Origin: JAJPJG01 sp034667645
Lineage (GTDB): Bacteria > Verrucomicrobiota > Verrucomicrobiia > Chthoniobacterales > Chthoniobacteraceae
Direction of reading: 5' to 3'
Assembly (NCBI GenBank): GCA_034667645.1
Contig: JAXDQV010000297.1
Span: 1-20,950, forward strand
DNA length: 20,950 bases
Positions 1-9,090 of this stretch are shown here, piece by piece. The position numbers were made by a program, and so were the translations under genes. The notes below the pieces were generated by a model that was not told where the DNA came from, ran no database searches, and saw only the letters and a list, made by a program, of their open reading frames with translations. Every line of letters begins with the position of its first letter. The first letter of the stretch is position 1.

Positions 1-1
1 G

Positions 2-1564
2 GCCGGCGATGCGGTGAGCGGCGTGATGGGCCAGTTCAGCAGCGAGCTCGGCAGGCTCGGGAAAGAACGCGATCAACGTGACGCCGAATTGCAGGCTTTC
101 ATCAAGCAGAACAACATGGCGTTTTGGGAAGAGCAGGGGAAAACGTCGTCCAAATATCTCTCAGATCTCAAGACGAAGCAGGCCAACCTCGTGACGGAAA
201 TGCAGCGCTTGCAAAATCTCAGCAGCGATCAGTTACTCAGTCGTCCGACCGATGCCTCTGGAACCGACGGTTCGGTCGGGAGCGAGTTCAATCAGCAGTT
301 TTCCCAGAAATCTCAGGAGCTGATTCAAAAACGGGCCGAATTAGCTGAACGGAGCAAGATATGGCGGCCGGAACATCCGAAGCTGAAGGAAATTCAGGAA
401 GATATTGCAAGTCTCGAGCGCTTGCTTTCGACGATCAAAGATCAAACCAAGGACAATGCGCAGATGCGGGTCGCGGCGATCAAAGCCGAAATGGAGAGCC
501 TCGACTCCAGCATCAAGGACTGGGAGCAGAAAGTGATGGAGGCGAGCACGAAAGACTCCGAATACCAGCGGCTCAAGGAAGCGCTCGCGCGCACCAATGA
601 CGTTTATGAAAAACTCGTCGGCAGCATCCGCGAACTGGATGTGAGCAAGAATGTCGATCAGGCCACGGTGCAAATCATGCAGCGGGCGGGAACACCCGAG
701 CAGGTGAATCCGGGGTTTGTAAAACACTTGCTCATCGCGCTGTTCTTCGGCCTGCTGGCCGGAGGCATCGTCTTGATGATCATGGACCGCGCGGACGATC
801 GGTTCGTGTCCTCGACAGAAGTGCTTGAGCAATTCAACGAGCCGATCCTCGGGCAGATCCCGAATGTGGACGACAGCCGGACGATGGCGGGTCTGCCGCT
901 GCTGCAGGAGGAGGATGACCGCTATGTTTTCGCGGAAGCCTTCCGCAGTCTCCGTTCGTCCCTCTTGTTTCTGCCCGATCAACGGCAGTTAAAAAGCGTC
1001 ATTGTGACAAGCTCTATCCCGGGCGAGGGGAAATCGACGATCGCCAGCAACCTGGCGGTGACGATGGCGCTCGCCGGCACCCGCGTCCTGCTCGTGGATG
1101 CCGATCTCCGTCGCGGCGATGTCGCGTCGCTTTTCGATATCGATGGCCGCTTCGGCCTCTCGAATATTTTGCGGGATGAAATGCCGTGGAAAAACGTGGT
1201 GCGCACCACGCCTTACACCGGACTGTCGGTGATCTCACGCGGTCCGGTGACAAACCAATCAAGCGAATTGCTGCTCGATTCAAAACTCATCAGCCTGCTC
1301 GCGGATTGGAAGAGCGCCTTCGATCTCGTGATCTTCAACACGTCGCCGATTCTCGCCACCGACGACACCGCTTCCATCGCGCCGAATTTCGACGGAACAC
1401 TCATGGTCATCCGCGCCAAATTCACAGGGGCGCGGCTGGTGCGCAATTCAATGAACATGCTCTACCAGCGGCAGGTCCCGGTGCTGGGTCTGGTGCTCAA
1501 CTGCATCGATACGGAAATGCCGGACTACTACTATTATCGGTATCCGAAATACTACGCCGCGTAG
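2..1564 (+). CDS. Polysaccharide co-polymerase / BY-kinase (Wzc-CpsD type), 5' truncated
   Basis: Partial gene: the frame is open to the left edge, so the N-terminal membrane segment and first part of the Wzz domain are missing. Counting from base 14, residues 1-230 are charged, heptad-like coiled coil, the periplasmic arm of chain-length regulators. One hydrophobic segment lies at about 236-256, followed by a cytoplasmic tyrosine-kinase domain with Walker A (PGEGKST, about 336-342) and Walker A' (LLVDADLRR, about 359-367). The C-terminus is a tyrosine cluster (DYYYYRYPKYYAA), the usual autophosphorylation tail of this family. The family controls length and export of capsule or exopolysaccharide through cycles of phosphorylation and oligomerisation. 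Odd: the Walker-B-like motif reads VIFNTSP, with Asn where BY-kinases carry Asp. It is convergent with the minus-strand sugar operon, with only 56 bases between stops. Family assignment is firm; kinase activity is uncertain. Confidence 0.93.
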   Translation, partial: AGDAVSGVMGQFSSELGRLGKERDQRDAELQAFIKQNNMAFWEEQGKTSSKYLSDLKTKQANLVTEMQRLQNLSSDQLLSRPTDASGTDGSVGSEFNQQFSQKSQELIQKRAELAERSKIWRPEHPKLKEIQEDIASLERLLSTIKDQTKDNAQMRVAAIKAEMESLDSSIKDWEQKVMEASTKDSEYQRLKEALARTNDVYEKLVGSIRELDVSKNVDQATVQIMQRAGTPEQVNPGFVKHLLIALFFGLLAGGIVLMIMDRADDRFVSSTEVLEQFNEPILGQIPNVDDSRTMAGLPLLQEEDDRYVFAEAFRSLRSSLLFLPDQRQLKSVIVTSSIPGEGKSTIASNLAVTMALAGTRVLLVDADLRRGDVASLFDIDGRFGLSNILRDEMPWKNVVRTTPYTGLSVISRGPVTNQSSELLLDSKLISLLADWKSAFDLVIFNTSPILATDDTASIAPNFDGTLMVIRAKFTGARLVRNSMNMLYQRQVPVLGLVLNCIDTEMPDYYYYRYPKYYAA

Positions 1565-1620
1565 TTTGTTTCTCCTCTGAGACGGTGCGGTCGCACGCCG
1601 CTCTTCTCGGCGCTCTTCGG

Positions 1621-2784
1621 TCAGTCCTGAACGGATTCGGGCTTAGCCCTGAGCCCCAAAATCCAGCGATACACGGCCAGCATTTCGCGGCCGATTTTCT
1701 CCCACGCGAAATATTGCTGCACCAGATCGCGGCCGCGTCGCCCCATTTCAACTCGATGCTCGTCTGCCATCGCAAAAAGATCTGTCAGGCCGGAGGCGAT
1801 GCCGGCGACATCCGTGCTGATTTGGATGGCCGCGCCCGCTGAAAATCCCTCCGGCAGATTACATTCCGACGTCATTAAAACCGGCATGCCGTGTGACCAC
1901 GCTTCCAAGATCACCAAGGGCAATCCTTCGCTCAAGGACGGAAGGATAAACGCGTCGGCGTTTGCATAAGCCGCTGCCTTTGCGGCTGCGAAAAGCGGAC
2001 CGGCGAAATGGACGCGATCTGTGATTTCGAGCTGCTGCGCGAGAGCTTGCAATTCAGCTTCGTGGCTATTTTGGTCCCAGCCCGCAATGATCAGACGCCA
2101 TTTCTGCGGCGCGTTTTGTTTCCACGCTCGGAGCAAATTCGGCAGATTTTTCTTTGGATGAAGCCGCCCCAGGTAAAGAGCGCAGCGATTGTCGGCGAAC
2201 GCTTCCGGCCACGGCGCGGATGGCTGGGATGGGCGCGCTGGTAGGTCTACTCCGTTGGGAATGACGCAAATCGGATTGCGCAAACCATGGGCACGAATCG
2301 AGTCCGCTTCCGCATCGCAAAGAGCATGGAGACAGGCCGCGTTGCGCAGATGGGCATTTTCGAAAAGCGCGGCGGCAATGTGTTTCTTCCAGCGTGAGTT
2401 CCGCAGTGCCCATGGATCGAGCATGCCGTGTGGTGAAACCACATACGGTTTGCAGGCCTTGCGGACCGCGAACGATGGATGCATCCACAAACCGTGAGTG
2501 TGAAGAATTGAGGCGTGCGTTGTTCGCAACGCATGCGCGAGACCGGGTGCGTAACCGACGGCGCTTGGTCCGCGAACGGAAAAGGCGCGGCATTTCACGT
2601 GGGGAAATTCACTCGTGTCCACGGCGGTGGCATTGTCTCGCAAACCGAAAACCTCGACGCCCGCGCATTCAGCCATGGTTTGCGCAAAACGCATCGCACT
2701 CGTGAAGATGCCGCCTCCGTTTCTGCTCAGCCACGACGTCACGACGCCAATCTTAATTTTTTCTTCCGGGTCGGATGTTTCCAC
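1621..2784 (-). CDS. GT4-family glycosyltransferase
   Basis: A 387-residue GT-B glycosyltransferase, normal length for GT4. The N-terminal Rossmann half begins KIGVVTSWLSRNGGGI, where the glycine-rich loop would contact the acceptor or donor phosphate, and carries THGLWMHPSF and SPHGMLDPWAL, common in GT4 enzymes that act on lipid-linked sugars. The C-terminal half has LYLGRLHPKKN and the EX7E motif EGLPLVILE, which holds the nucleotide-sugar donor. It would add one sugar to the repeat unit on the cytoplasmic face of the inner membrane. The start is GTG at 2784, three bases after the TAA of the preceding gene, so translation is probably coupled. It is the last gene of the minus-strand operon. 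Donor and linkage cannot be read from the sequence. Confidence 0.93.
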   Translation of the reverse strand: METSDPEEKIKIGVVTSWLSRNGGGIFTSAMRFAQTMAECAGVEVFGLRDNATAVDTSEFPHVKCRAFSVRGPSAVGYAPGLAHALRTTHASILHTHGLWMHPSFAVRKACKPYVVSPHGMLDPWALRNSRWKKHIAAALFENAHLRNAACLHALCDAEADSIRAHGLRNPICVIPNGVDLPARPSQPSAPWPEAFADNRCALYLGRLHPKKNLPNLLRAWKQNAPQKWRLIIAGWDQNSHEAELQALAQQLEITDRVHFAGPLFAAAKAAAYANADAFILPSLSEGLPLVILEAWSHGMPVLMTSECNLPEGFSAGAAIQISTDVAGIASGLTDLFAMADEHRVEMGRRGRDLVQQYFAWEKIGREMLAVYRWILGLRAKPESVQD

Positions 2785-2787
2785 CTG

Positions 2788-3930
2788 TTACACAAAAGTT
2801 AACGCACTGCGAGTCGCCTGCATTAATCCCGCGCCGAATTCCCGCGGAGCGAATTTCTCGACTTGCCGCTTCGCTGCGGCGCCGAGCGAAGCGCGATCGG
2901 CGAGCGGGTGGGATATTTTTAGCATGAGGTCGGTTAACTCGCTTTCGTTGCATGGATCAAAACCGAAGCCGACGGGCCGCACGAGTTCTGGAAAACAACC
3001 GCACCGTGCGGAGACCAGGACCGGGAGTCCCGCAGCCATCGCCTCATTCACGACCAGGCCCCATTGTTCCTGCAGCGCGGGGTGAATGAGCGCCCCAGCC
3101 AGGCCATACCAGTCGCCAATCTCCCGATAGCTGACGAACCCCGGCAGATGCACGCAGTTTTCCAAGCTGGATTCACGGATCAAGTTGCGCAGTGATTCTT
3201 CCTCGGACCCGCTTCCGCAAAGCACGAGAGCCCACGGCGTCGCGCCGCTACGCTCGCGGTATTTCGCGTAGGCAGCGATCAGGCATCGGAGATTTTTTCT
3301 GAGGATAAAGCGGGTCACTGCGAGAAAATAGGGCGAGTCAGGAATGGCGGTGTGGCGGTCTCGCGCGAGGTGCGGGTGCGCCCGCGCGGCATCCGCTTTC
3401 TCCGCAAAGTAGTCGTTGTCCACCACGTCGTAACCTTGGAAGATTTTTTCACGGGGAAGGCCGAGCTTCACAAGGTATTCACGGTGAGCCTCAGCTCCGA
3501 CCAAGGCAGCCTGGAAGTTTTTGACGTAGAGGAGTGATTTCAAAAACTCCTTCCAGCGCGCGCGGGGTTCGTCATCTTCTTTGCTTTCGCTCATGAGAAT
3601 GGCAGCGACGTGGCGGCGCCGGCTCCAGCGAAGCGCGGCGCGGGAATAATCAAATCCCCAGCCGGGAATTGCGACCGCATCTGGACGGAGTTCATCCAGT
3701 GCGCATGTCATGGCTGCGCCGGTCTGCTGCCCATTACTCCGCGCCGGGTCGTCGAGTGAGACAATCTGAAAAGGCTGCGCGTCAATCCCGCCCCAGGGAT
3801 GTTCGCCTTGCGCGCAGGTGATCTGAATTGCCGTCAGCCGCCAGCCTTCTTTCTCGCACTCCGTCTGCGCGGCGCGCAAACGGGCCGCATGATATCCACC
3901 GATATTTTCAAAAATGACGGCCAGATGCAT
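2788..3930 (-). CDS. GT4-family glycosyltransferase
   Basis: A 380-residue GT-B protein. The N-terminus (MHLAVIFENIGGYHAAR) is a typical opening strand and loop. The middle contains VGAEAHREYLVKLGLP followed by a DVVDNDYF stretch, as in GT4 enzymes. The C-terminal half shows FLAVTRFILRKNL and the EX7E motif EQWGLVVNE. It would transfer a sugar from a nucleotide donor to the growing lipid-linked oligosaccharide. It starts nine bases after the Wzy-like gene and runs to three bases before the next GT4, so it sits inside one transcription unit. No Shine-Dalgarno sequence is evident in the nine-base gap. Substrate unknown. Confidence 0.92.
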   Translation of the reverse strand: MHLAVIFENIGGYHAARLRAAQTECEKEGWRLTAIQITCAQGEHPWGGIDAQPFQIVSLDDPARSNGQQTGAAMTCALDELRPDAVAIPGWGFDYSRAALRWSRRRHVAAILMSESKEDDEPRARWKEFLKSLLYVKNFQAALVGAEAHREYLVKLGLPREKIFQGYDVVDNDYFAEKADAARAHPHLARDRHTAIPDSPYFLAVTRFILRKNLRCLIAAYAKYRERSGATPWALVLCGSGSEEESLRNLIRESSLENCVHLPGFVSYREIGDWYGLAGALIHPALQEQWGLVVNEAMAAGLPVLVSARCGCFPELVRPVGFGFDPCNESELTDLMLKISHPLADRASLGAAAKRQVEKFAPREFGAGLMQATRSALTFV

Positions 3931-3939
3931 CGGGCGCCG

Positions 3940-5457
3940 TCAGCGTTTGGTCAAAGCATCAGCTTGTTTCCGTGGCATCGGCGGGCGCAGCAGGCGTCGC
4001 GCAGAATCCCGGCGAATGATGAAATAGCCGGCAATGATCCCGGCGAGCGACGGGAGCAGGGCAGTGGTCAACACGAGAATGCTGCGCATGGCGATCGCGG
4101 CTGCGAAAAAGCCGGAGGCGTAAATCAGCACGCCGAATTCCGAGTTCCGTGGAGAGGCGAAGAGATTCCACCAGCGGGCGAGCGCGCCGAGCACGCAGGC
4201 GATGGCGAAGACCGCAAAATATCCGCCGCTCATGTAAGCTTCCCCAACGAACGTCGCCGCAACCGTCCATCCGCGGGCGCCGATGACGTCTTCGATGGGA
4301 AAACTCATGCCTTGAGGTTTGCCGGACCAGAGCGCCCGCGGAACAGGCCGCACCAACGCGAGAATTGGAATTTCAAAGCCGAGATAATCGTGTCGACGCG
4401 GAAAGACCTCGGTGATGCGGGAGATGACATAGAGATTGAAATCAACGTAGAGCGTGCGCTCGGCGTCTTCGGGTCTGCGAAAATCCTCGTAGTCGTGAAG
4501 TGCGTAAGCGCGCAGACCCATGTGACGGAACTCCAGCATCACGGCAGTGGCGATCAGCATCAACGCAGCGGCAGTGACCGCAGCGGCGATCACTTCCTTT
4601 TTTTGCGACGGCGACGCAGCAAAAGCGAAGCCCGCAAGCATGGTCACCAGATAGGCCGCGACGAAATACCTGGTGCCATTGCAGAACCCGTAAAAAAGCA
4701 CAAAGGCGACTCCGAGCGAAACGAGGAGCAGACTCGTGAGAGAGTAGCGTTTTCGCCGGGCGAGAATCACTCCGCCAAGTGGAGGCACGAGGAACAGCAG
4801 CATTTCGAGTTCGTGCAGCAGCGCGCGCCAGTCGCCCAGCGCCTCGCGACTCCAAGGCTGGGAAAAGCGCGGCTCGAAAAACCAGCCGACCATGGCGATC
4901 GGGTCGAAATCCGAGCAGGCGAGCATGTAGGCAAAACCATCGAAAAAGCAGAAGGCAAAAGCGCCGAGCGTGAGCGTGGTGGAGACGGGTTGAGTAAGAA
5001 GCGATCCGAACGGCTGCCGGCGTGCGCGAGGCAAATGCCGCCCGATCACCAGCCCCGCGAATCCGGTCAAGCACGCCCAGACGCCATGCAACGCAGCGGG
5101 CGAGTCGACCATTGTGGCGAACGTCGGTTGTGGAAAAAGGAATTCGCAAAACGTGAGAAAGTAGAGGGAAAGCAGGGCGAGGATGTCGGCACGAACGAGA
5201 TTCTGCATCCCGACTCGCGCATCGAGCGCAAAGCTTGCAACCATGCTGATCCCCGTCCCAATGGCGGCGAATCTTGCAATCTCCGTGGACGTTTTCCCGC
5301 TGGCAAGCAAACCGGTGGCCAGGAGACCGAGGAGAAAAATCGCGCTGCCGGCAAGCACCGGATAGGGGACTGCAACAAGTGACGGAGGGGCGCTCGGCGG
5401 ATCAAGACGGCGCTTGCCGGAGGGGCGTGCTGGCGATGTGCGTGTGGTCAGCGCCAT
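3940..5457 (-). CDS. Wzy-like oligosaccharide repeat-unit polymerase
   Basis: A 505-residue integral membrane protein with roughly ten to twelve hydrophobic segments spread over the full length and a basic, proline-rich cytoplasmic N-terminus. The larger polar loop between about residues 300 and 390 contains RPVPRALWSGKPQG followed by GWTVAATFVGEAYMSGGYF. This arrangement (Pro-Arg-aromatic-x-x-Lys-Pro, then Gly-Glu before a membrane segment) recurs in repeat-unit polymerases of the Wzy group. Wzy proteins join undecaprenyl-diphosphate-linked repeat units on the periplasmic face. Sequence conservation in this group is low, so the call rests on topology, these loop motifs and the glycosyltransferase neighbours. 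A 107-base gap separates it from the upstream GT4. The ATG at 5457 is preceded by the palindrome GGAATTTCC. Confidence 0.78.
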   Translation of the reverse strand: MALTTRTSPARPSGKRRLDPPSAPPSLVAVPYPVLAGSAIFLLGLLATGLLASGKTSTEIARFAAIGTGISMVASFALDARVGMQNLVRADILALLSLYFLTFCEFLFPQPTFATMVDSPAALHGVWACLTGFAGLVIGRHLPRARRQPFGSLLTQPVSTTLTLGAFAFCFFDGFAYMLACSDFDPIAMVGWFFEPRFSQPWSREALGDWRALLHELEMLLFLVPPLGGVILARRKRYSLTSLLLVSLGVAFVLFYGFCNGTRYFVAAYLVTMLAGFAFAASPSQKKEVIAAAVTAAALMLIATAVMLEFRHMGLRAYALHDYEDFRRPEDAERTLYVDFNLYVISRITEVFPRRHDYLGFEIPILALVRPVPRALWSGKPQGMSFPIEDVIGARGWTVAATFVGEAYMSGGYFAVFAIACVLGALARWWNLFASPRNSEFGVLIYASGFFAAAIAMRSILVLTTALLPSLAGIIAGYFIIRRDSARRLLRPPMPRKQADALTKR

Positions 5458-5564
5458 AAGCTAGGAAATTCCCAGTGGAGCGGGATGAGGATAACAACTC
5501 GAGCGCATCACGCAATTTACGCGCAGTCGCCGTGCCATTTCGCGAACGGAGGGAAGGGTCTCGT

Positions 5565-6770
5565 TCAATGGCACAGCGCCTGTAACAAGCGTTCACCGTA
5601 ACGTTTCAAAGTAAAGTCTCGCGCACGCTCCGCTGCGCTTTGCGAGAGGCGTTGCAATAAATCCCGATCGCCGGCGAGTGCCGCCAGTTTTTCCGCAATC
5701 GCATCGGGATCTCCGCAGGGCACGATGAAGCCTTCGATTCCATCGCGAACTACTGAACCGGTGTTCCGCGTGGCAATCACTGGCAAACCGGCGGCGAGCG
5801 CCTCGTAAGTCACCGTCGCCGAGCCTTCGCAGATGGACGGCAGCAGGAAAACGTCAGCCCACGCGTAGTGCTGGGTGATTTCGGTTCTCGGCACCGGTCC
5901 CTGCAGATCGAGGTTTTTTGGGGCACCGGGAAGCCGGGCGGGCAATGTGCCAATCATTCGGAACTGCGTTTCACTTCCGAGTTTCTGCGCGGCCGCGAAA
6001 ACGTCCGGAGATCCTTTGCGCAAGCCGGCTGCACCCACGGTCAGCACCCGCAGAGGCCCAGCATGCGGTTCGCGAGTGATGCGGCTGGGTGTGCAATCAA
6101 CGCCGTAAGGCACTACCGAGCAGCGATTCGCCGGACCACCCGCGGCGGCGATTTGCTCCCGCACAAATTCAGAGCCGCATAAAATCACGTCGGCGGCATC
6201 CCATTCCGCATGCTCGCGTTCGGCGAGCGCCTGCGCCGCTTTGTTGGTGGTCGAGCCGCATTCCCATTCCGGGTGCTGTTCGCGCTCACGTTGCAATAAT
6301 TCCATTTCGCAACTCCGCGGCGCGATCGTTTGCTCGACCACGGTCCGAATTCCCCGCGCTCGCGCATGTTGTAACAGCTCGAGTCCGGCCGTGTTGAAAA
6401 CATAAACGCTGGTGGCATTGCCGAGGCCTGAGCGAATGCACAATTCGCAAAACCTTCGCCCCGCCCACCAGTCGGCCTCGTCCACCTCACTTGTGTTTCT
6501 CGCAGCAGTGCGCCGCCGTGAGTAGGAGAGTCCGAACTTCGTAAATGCGCCGATTTTCCGTGCGGGCACTCCATGCGCGATCCTGCCGGATAGGCGCCGA
6601 AGCGCAGCAGGCTGAAGCGGCGTAGGAATGAGGGCGAGCGCCCGCGGCCAGCCCTTTTGCGCGGAGATGTCGGTGTAAAAGATCTCGAGCGAGTCCGCGC
6701 CGTGCAGCAAACGGGGAACCGCGTAATGCATGCGCGCTCCGAGCTGACAGACAGTGAAGCTCGATGGCAT
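5565..6770 (-). CDS. GT4-family glycosyltransferase
   Basis: A 401-residue GT-B glycosyltransferase from the ATG at 6770, which overlaps the TAA of the upstream GT2 gene as TAATG and has GGGAAG a few bases upstream. A longer start at 6803 would lie inside the GT2 gene and is not preferred. The N-terminus (FTVCQLGARMHYAVPRLLH) is typical. The middle has ILCGSEFVREQI and VVPYGVD, and the C-terminal donor domain has the EX7E motif EGSATVTYE followed by GLPVIATRNTGSVV and DGIEGFIVP. This last pattern is classic for GT4. It probably adds one sugar to the repeat unit; donor and acceptor are unknown. Confidence 0.93.
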   Translation of the reverse strand: MPSSFTVCQLGARMHYAVPRLLHGADSLEIFYTDISAQKGWPRALALIPTPLQPAALRRLSGRIAHGVPARKIGAFTKFGLSYSRRRTAARNTSEVDEADWWAGRRFCELCIRSGLGNATSVYVFNTAGLELLQHARARGIRTVVEQTIAPRSCEMELLQREREQHPEWECGSTTNKAAQALAEREHAEWDAADVILCGSEFVREQIAAAGGPANRCSVVPYGVDCTPSRITREPHAGPLRVLTVGAAGLRKGSPDVFAAAQKLGSETQFRMIGTLPARLPGAPKNLDLQGPVPRTEITQHYAWADVFLLPSICEGSATVTYEALAAGLPVIATRNTGSVVRDGIEGFIVPCGDPDAIAEKLAALAGDRDLLQRLSQSAAERARDFTLKRYGERLLQALCH

Positions 6771-7687
6771 TATTTTCTTCCCGCGGCAAATTTTCGTTTC
6801 CATTCACTGCGATCAAAAATGGGACGGCGCACCAATTCCATCCACCCACGGTAACGAGACCACGCGATGGGGGAGCGCTTCGCGAGTGCGTGCGGGATCC
6901 CCCGCAGACAGCGCAGCCACCAGATTGGTTCGCGCAAAACCCAGCTCCATCCGCGCTTTCGCGCATAGCCAAGCTGCCTCGCAATCCGGAAAAACGCGAC
7001 CAGAAGGAGCTGCGGCAATGGGCAGCGCAAGATGACGCTCCATAACTCATTCCGCGCATGGGAGTGATGGGTCCGCATCTCGTTTCGCTGCGCCGTGGTA
7101 TAATGATGGCGAATGGTGAGTGTCGGTTCGAATTTCACTTCAAAACCTGCAGCAAGACATCGCAACGCGAAATCGGGCTCTTCGTAGGCGTGCCCAAACT
7201 GGAGCGGATATCCGCCAACCTCCAGGAAGGTCGAACGGCGGATCGCCGTGCCCGCATTTGAAAAAGTCCCAATGAAATGAGCGGGGCCGAAGTCGGATAC
7301 ACTTAGAGTGTCCGGATACTCGTCGCTGCGCTGTGGAAAGGCGGCGATGGCTAGTCGCGGATTATGAGCGAAAAGTTGCTCGATTCTCTTTATCGAGTCC
7401 AACTCAACAGGATAACTATCATCATCGAGACTTAGTAAGACGTCAGCATTGGATGACCGCATCATTTCATCTCTGCTGGCGACGGAACCCCGGGCGTGGC
7501 CGTGATAGATTACTCTGAAATTCGGATACGTCGTTCTTAACCATGAATGTGTGTCGTCGCTACAACCGTCTATACATATCCAAATCTCATCCGGCCGTGG
7601 TTCCAGTCGCATCAGGACGCTGCAGGTGCGTTGCAGGTCGTCCTTCCGATTATGGGTGGGGATGGTGATGCCGCACCGCAAAGTCAT
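6770..7687 (-). CDS. GT2-family glycosyltransferase
   Basis: A 305-residue GT-A glycosyltransferase. The opening strand and donor-binding Asp region reads CGITIPTHNRKDDLQRT, followed by IWICIDGCSDDT. The metal-binding DXD-type motif is LLSLDDDSYP, with the acceptor-side loop near GYPLQFGHAYEEPDFALR. ATG at 7687 is chosen because it lies five residues before the first beta strand. A start at 7807 would add 40 non-homologous-looking residues and overlap the wzt gene. The 37-base gap from wzt and the TAATG overlap with the next gene put it inside the operon. It would extend the lipid-linked glycan in the cytoplasm. Base composition here looks lower in G+C than in the flanking genes. Confidence 0.92.
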   Translation of the reverse strand: MTLRCGITIPTHNRKDDLQRTCSVLMRLEPRPDEIWICIDGCSDDTHSWLRTTYPNFRVIYHGHARGSVASRDEMMRSSNADVLLSLDDDSYPVELDSIKRIEQLFAHNPRLAIAAFPQRSDEYPDTLSVSDFGPAHFIGTFSNAGTAIRRSTFLEVGGYPLQFGHAYEEPDFALRCLAAGFEVKFEPTLTIRHHYTTAQRNEMRTHHSHARNELWSVILRCPLPQLLLVAFFRIARQLGYARKRGWSWVLREPIWWLRCLRGIPHALAKRSPIAWSRYRGWMELVRRPIFDRSEWKRKFAAGRK

Positions 7688-7724
7688 AGGTATTTCACGA
7701 AACGCAGGCAACCGTCCCGCATTG

Positions 7725-9089
7725 TTAACGAGCGGCCGCCACGAGGCGGGTCGGCGAGGGCAAAGCGGCGAACTCGTCGGTATCCAGTTGTTGGACGTTC
7801 CAATCAATGCGGGGACAGACGGCCCCCGGCCATGCTTCAGGATAGTTTGAGGATTGGTTGCCCGCGCCGGAAACCGTAAAGCCCAGATACTCTCCCTGTG
7901 CGATCAACATCCGCTCTCCGGGAATGTCGCAACTTATGCCAACCACGTATTCTCGCCGGTTTAGCAACCCACCCGGAATTGCACAGACCGAGCGATATAT
8001 TCCCGGAGCCAGCGTGGTTGGCTGGAAGGAATGGTCCGTGGCGACGAAGGCCACGTCACCGTCCTGGGTCAGAATCGACAGCTTGAAACGCACGCCTCGC
8101 AACCTGGCCGCAACCTGATAATGGATTTCGATGTTGATAGCCTGGTCCGCCTCGAACATCGATTGAGTGGCACCTGAGATGCCCTTTAACTTGATGCCTC
8201 GCAAAAAGAGGTCGTCTGTGCCCGGAGCAGGTTCCGTGTCTGCGTTCCAAAAAACCTGGCCATCCATCTCGTCCTGTCCGGCAATGGTGGAGGAAAGGTA
8301 ATGCGTAATTACATTTTGCGGCGTGTCATGCATGACCAGCCGTCCGCTTTCGATCAGGATCGCACTTTCGCACAAGGAACGAATCGCACCCATGTTATGG
8401 CTTACAAAAAACACAGTGCGACCATGTTCGTTGCGCACTTCGCTCATCTTGCCGAGACACTTCTTTTGAAACGCAGCATCTCCAACGGCGAGCACCTCGT
8501 CCACCATAAGAATCTCCGGCTCGAGATGTGCCGCGACTGCAAAGGCAAGGCGGACATACATTCCGCTGGAATAGCGTTTTACCGGAGTATCCAAAAACGC
8601 ACCTACTTCAGCGAACTCTACAATCTCATCGAATTTCCGCGCGGTTTCCGCCCTCGTCATTCCTAGGATCGCACCGTTCAGGAAGACGTTTTCACGACCA
8701 GTAAGCTCAGGGTGAAATCCGGTCCCCACCTCAAGCAAAGACACCACGCGTCCGCGAAGAACAGCGCGGCCTTCGGTCGGTTCGGTAATCCTGGAAAGAA
8801 TCTTAAGGAGGGTGGATTTTCCAGCCCCGTTGCGGCCGAGAATACCGATGACCTCACCGCGCCGCACATTGAACGAGACGTCTTTCAAACTCCAGAAACT
8901 GTTAGGCGTTGGTCCGATTCGATTTGACGCAATCAGCATCTCCTTGGCGTGGTGCGACGTAGTTGATGCAGTCTTGCCGCGAACGGAAGTCCACCAGCTG
9001 CCCAGCGACTCACGCAAGCTGCTGGCGCCATAATCACCAAGCCGGTAAAGCTTTGAAAGCTTCTCAACTTCTACAATAGGCTTTTCCAT
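7725..9089 (-). CDS. wzt: ABC transporter ATPase with C-terminal glycan-binding domain (Wzt)
   Basis: A 454-residue ATPase from ATG 9089; an upstream TTG at 9098 overlaps the permease stop and is less likely. Walker A is GRNGAGKST (about residues 86-94), the signature is YSSGM, Walker B is ILMVDEVLAVGD and the H-loop is FFVSHN. The segment of about 60 residues before Walker A is typical of Wzt/TagH-type exporters. After residue about 270 a beta-rich domain follows, ending YPEAWPGAVCPRIDW, which matches the Wzt C-terminal carbohydrate-binding fold. In known systems that domain recognises the finished chain end and licenses export, so it ties this transporter to a specific glycan. The permease gene lies immediately upstream with a one-base gap (TAG-T-ATG). 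Confidence 0.95.
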   Translation of the reverse strand: MEKPIVEVEKLSKLYRLGDYGASSLRESLGSWWTSVRGKTASTTSHHAKEMLIASNRIGPTPNSFWSLKDVSFNVRRGEVIGILGRNGAGKSTLLKILSRITEPTEGRAVLRGRVVSLLEVGTGFHPELTGRENVFLNGAILGMTRAETARKFDEIVEFAEVGAFLDTPVKRYSSGMYVRLAFAVAAHLEPEILMVDEVLAVGDAAFQKKCLGKMSEVRNEHGRTVFFVSHNMGAIRSLCESAILIESGRLVMHDTPQNVITHYLSSTIAGQDEMDGQVFWNADTEPAPGTDDLFLRGIKLKGISGATQSMFEADQAINIEIHYQVAARLRGVRFKLSILTQDGDVAFVATDHSFQPTTLAPGIYRSVCAIPGGLLNRREYVVGISCDIPGERMLIAQGEYLGFTVSGAGNQSSNYPEAWPGAVCPRIDWNVQQLDTDEFAALPSPTRLVAAAR

Positions 9090-9090
9090 A

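Noticed and set aside
1565..1620. Possible bidirectional terminator between convergent genes
   Set aside because: Only weak 4-bp stems (GTGC/GCAC, GCCG/CGGC) and no T-run are visible.
3799..5382. Long plus-strand open frame (527 codons) opposite the Wzy-like gene
   Set aside because: Its product is Arg/Glu/Gly/His-rich with no fold or motif, and it lies antisense to clear GT4 and membrane-protein genes; high G+C makes such shadows common.
7688..7807. Upstream start for the GT2 gene overlapping wzt
   Set aside because: The extra 40 residues precede the conserved first beta strand and look like the shadow of the wzt 3' end.
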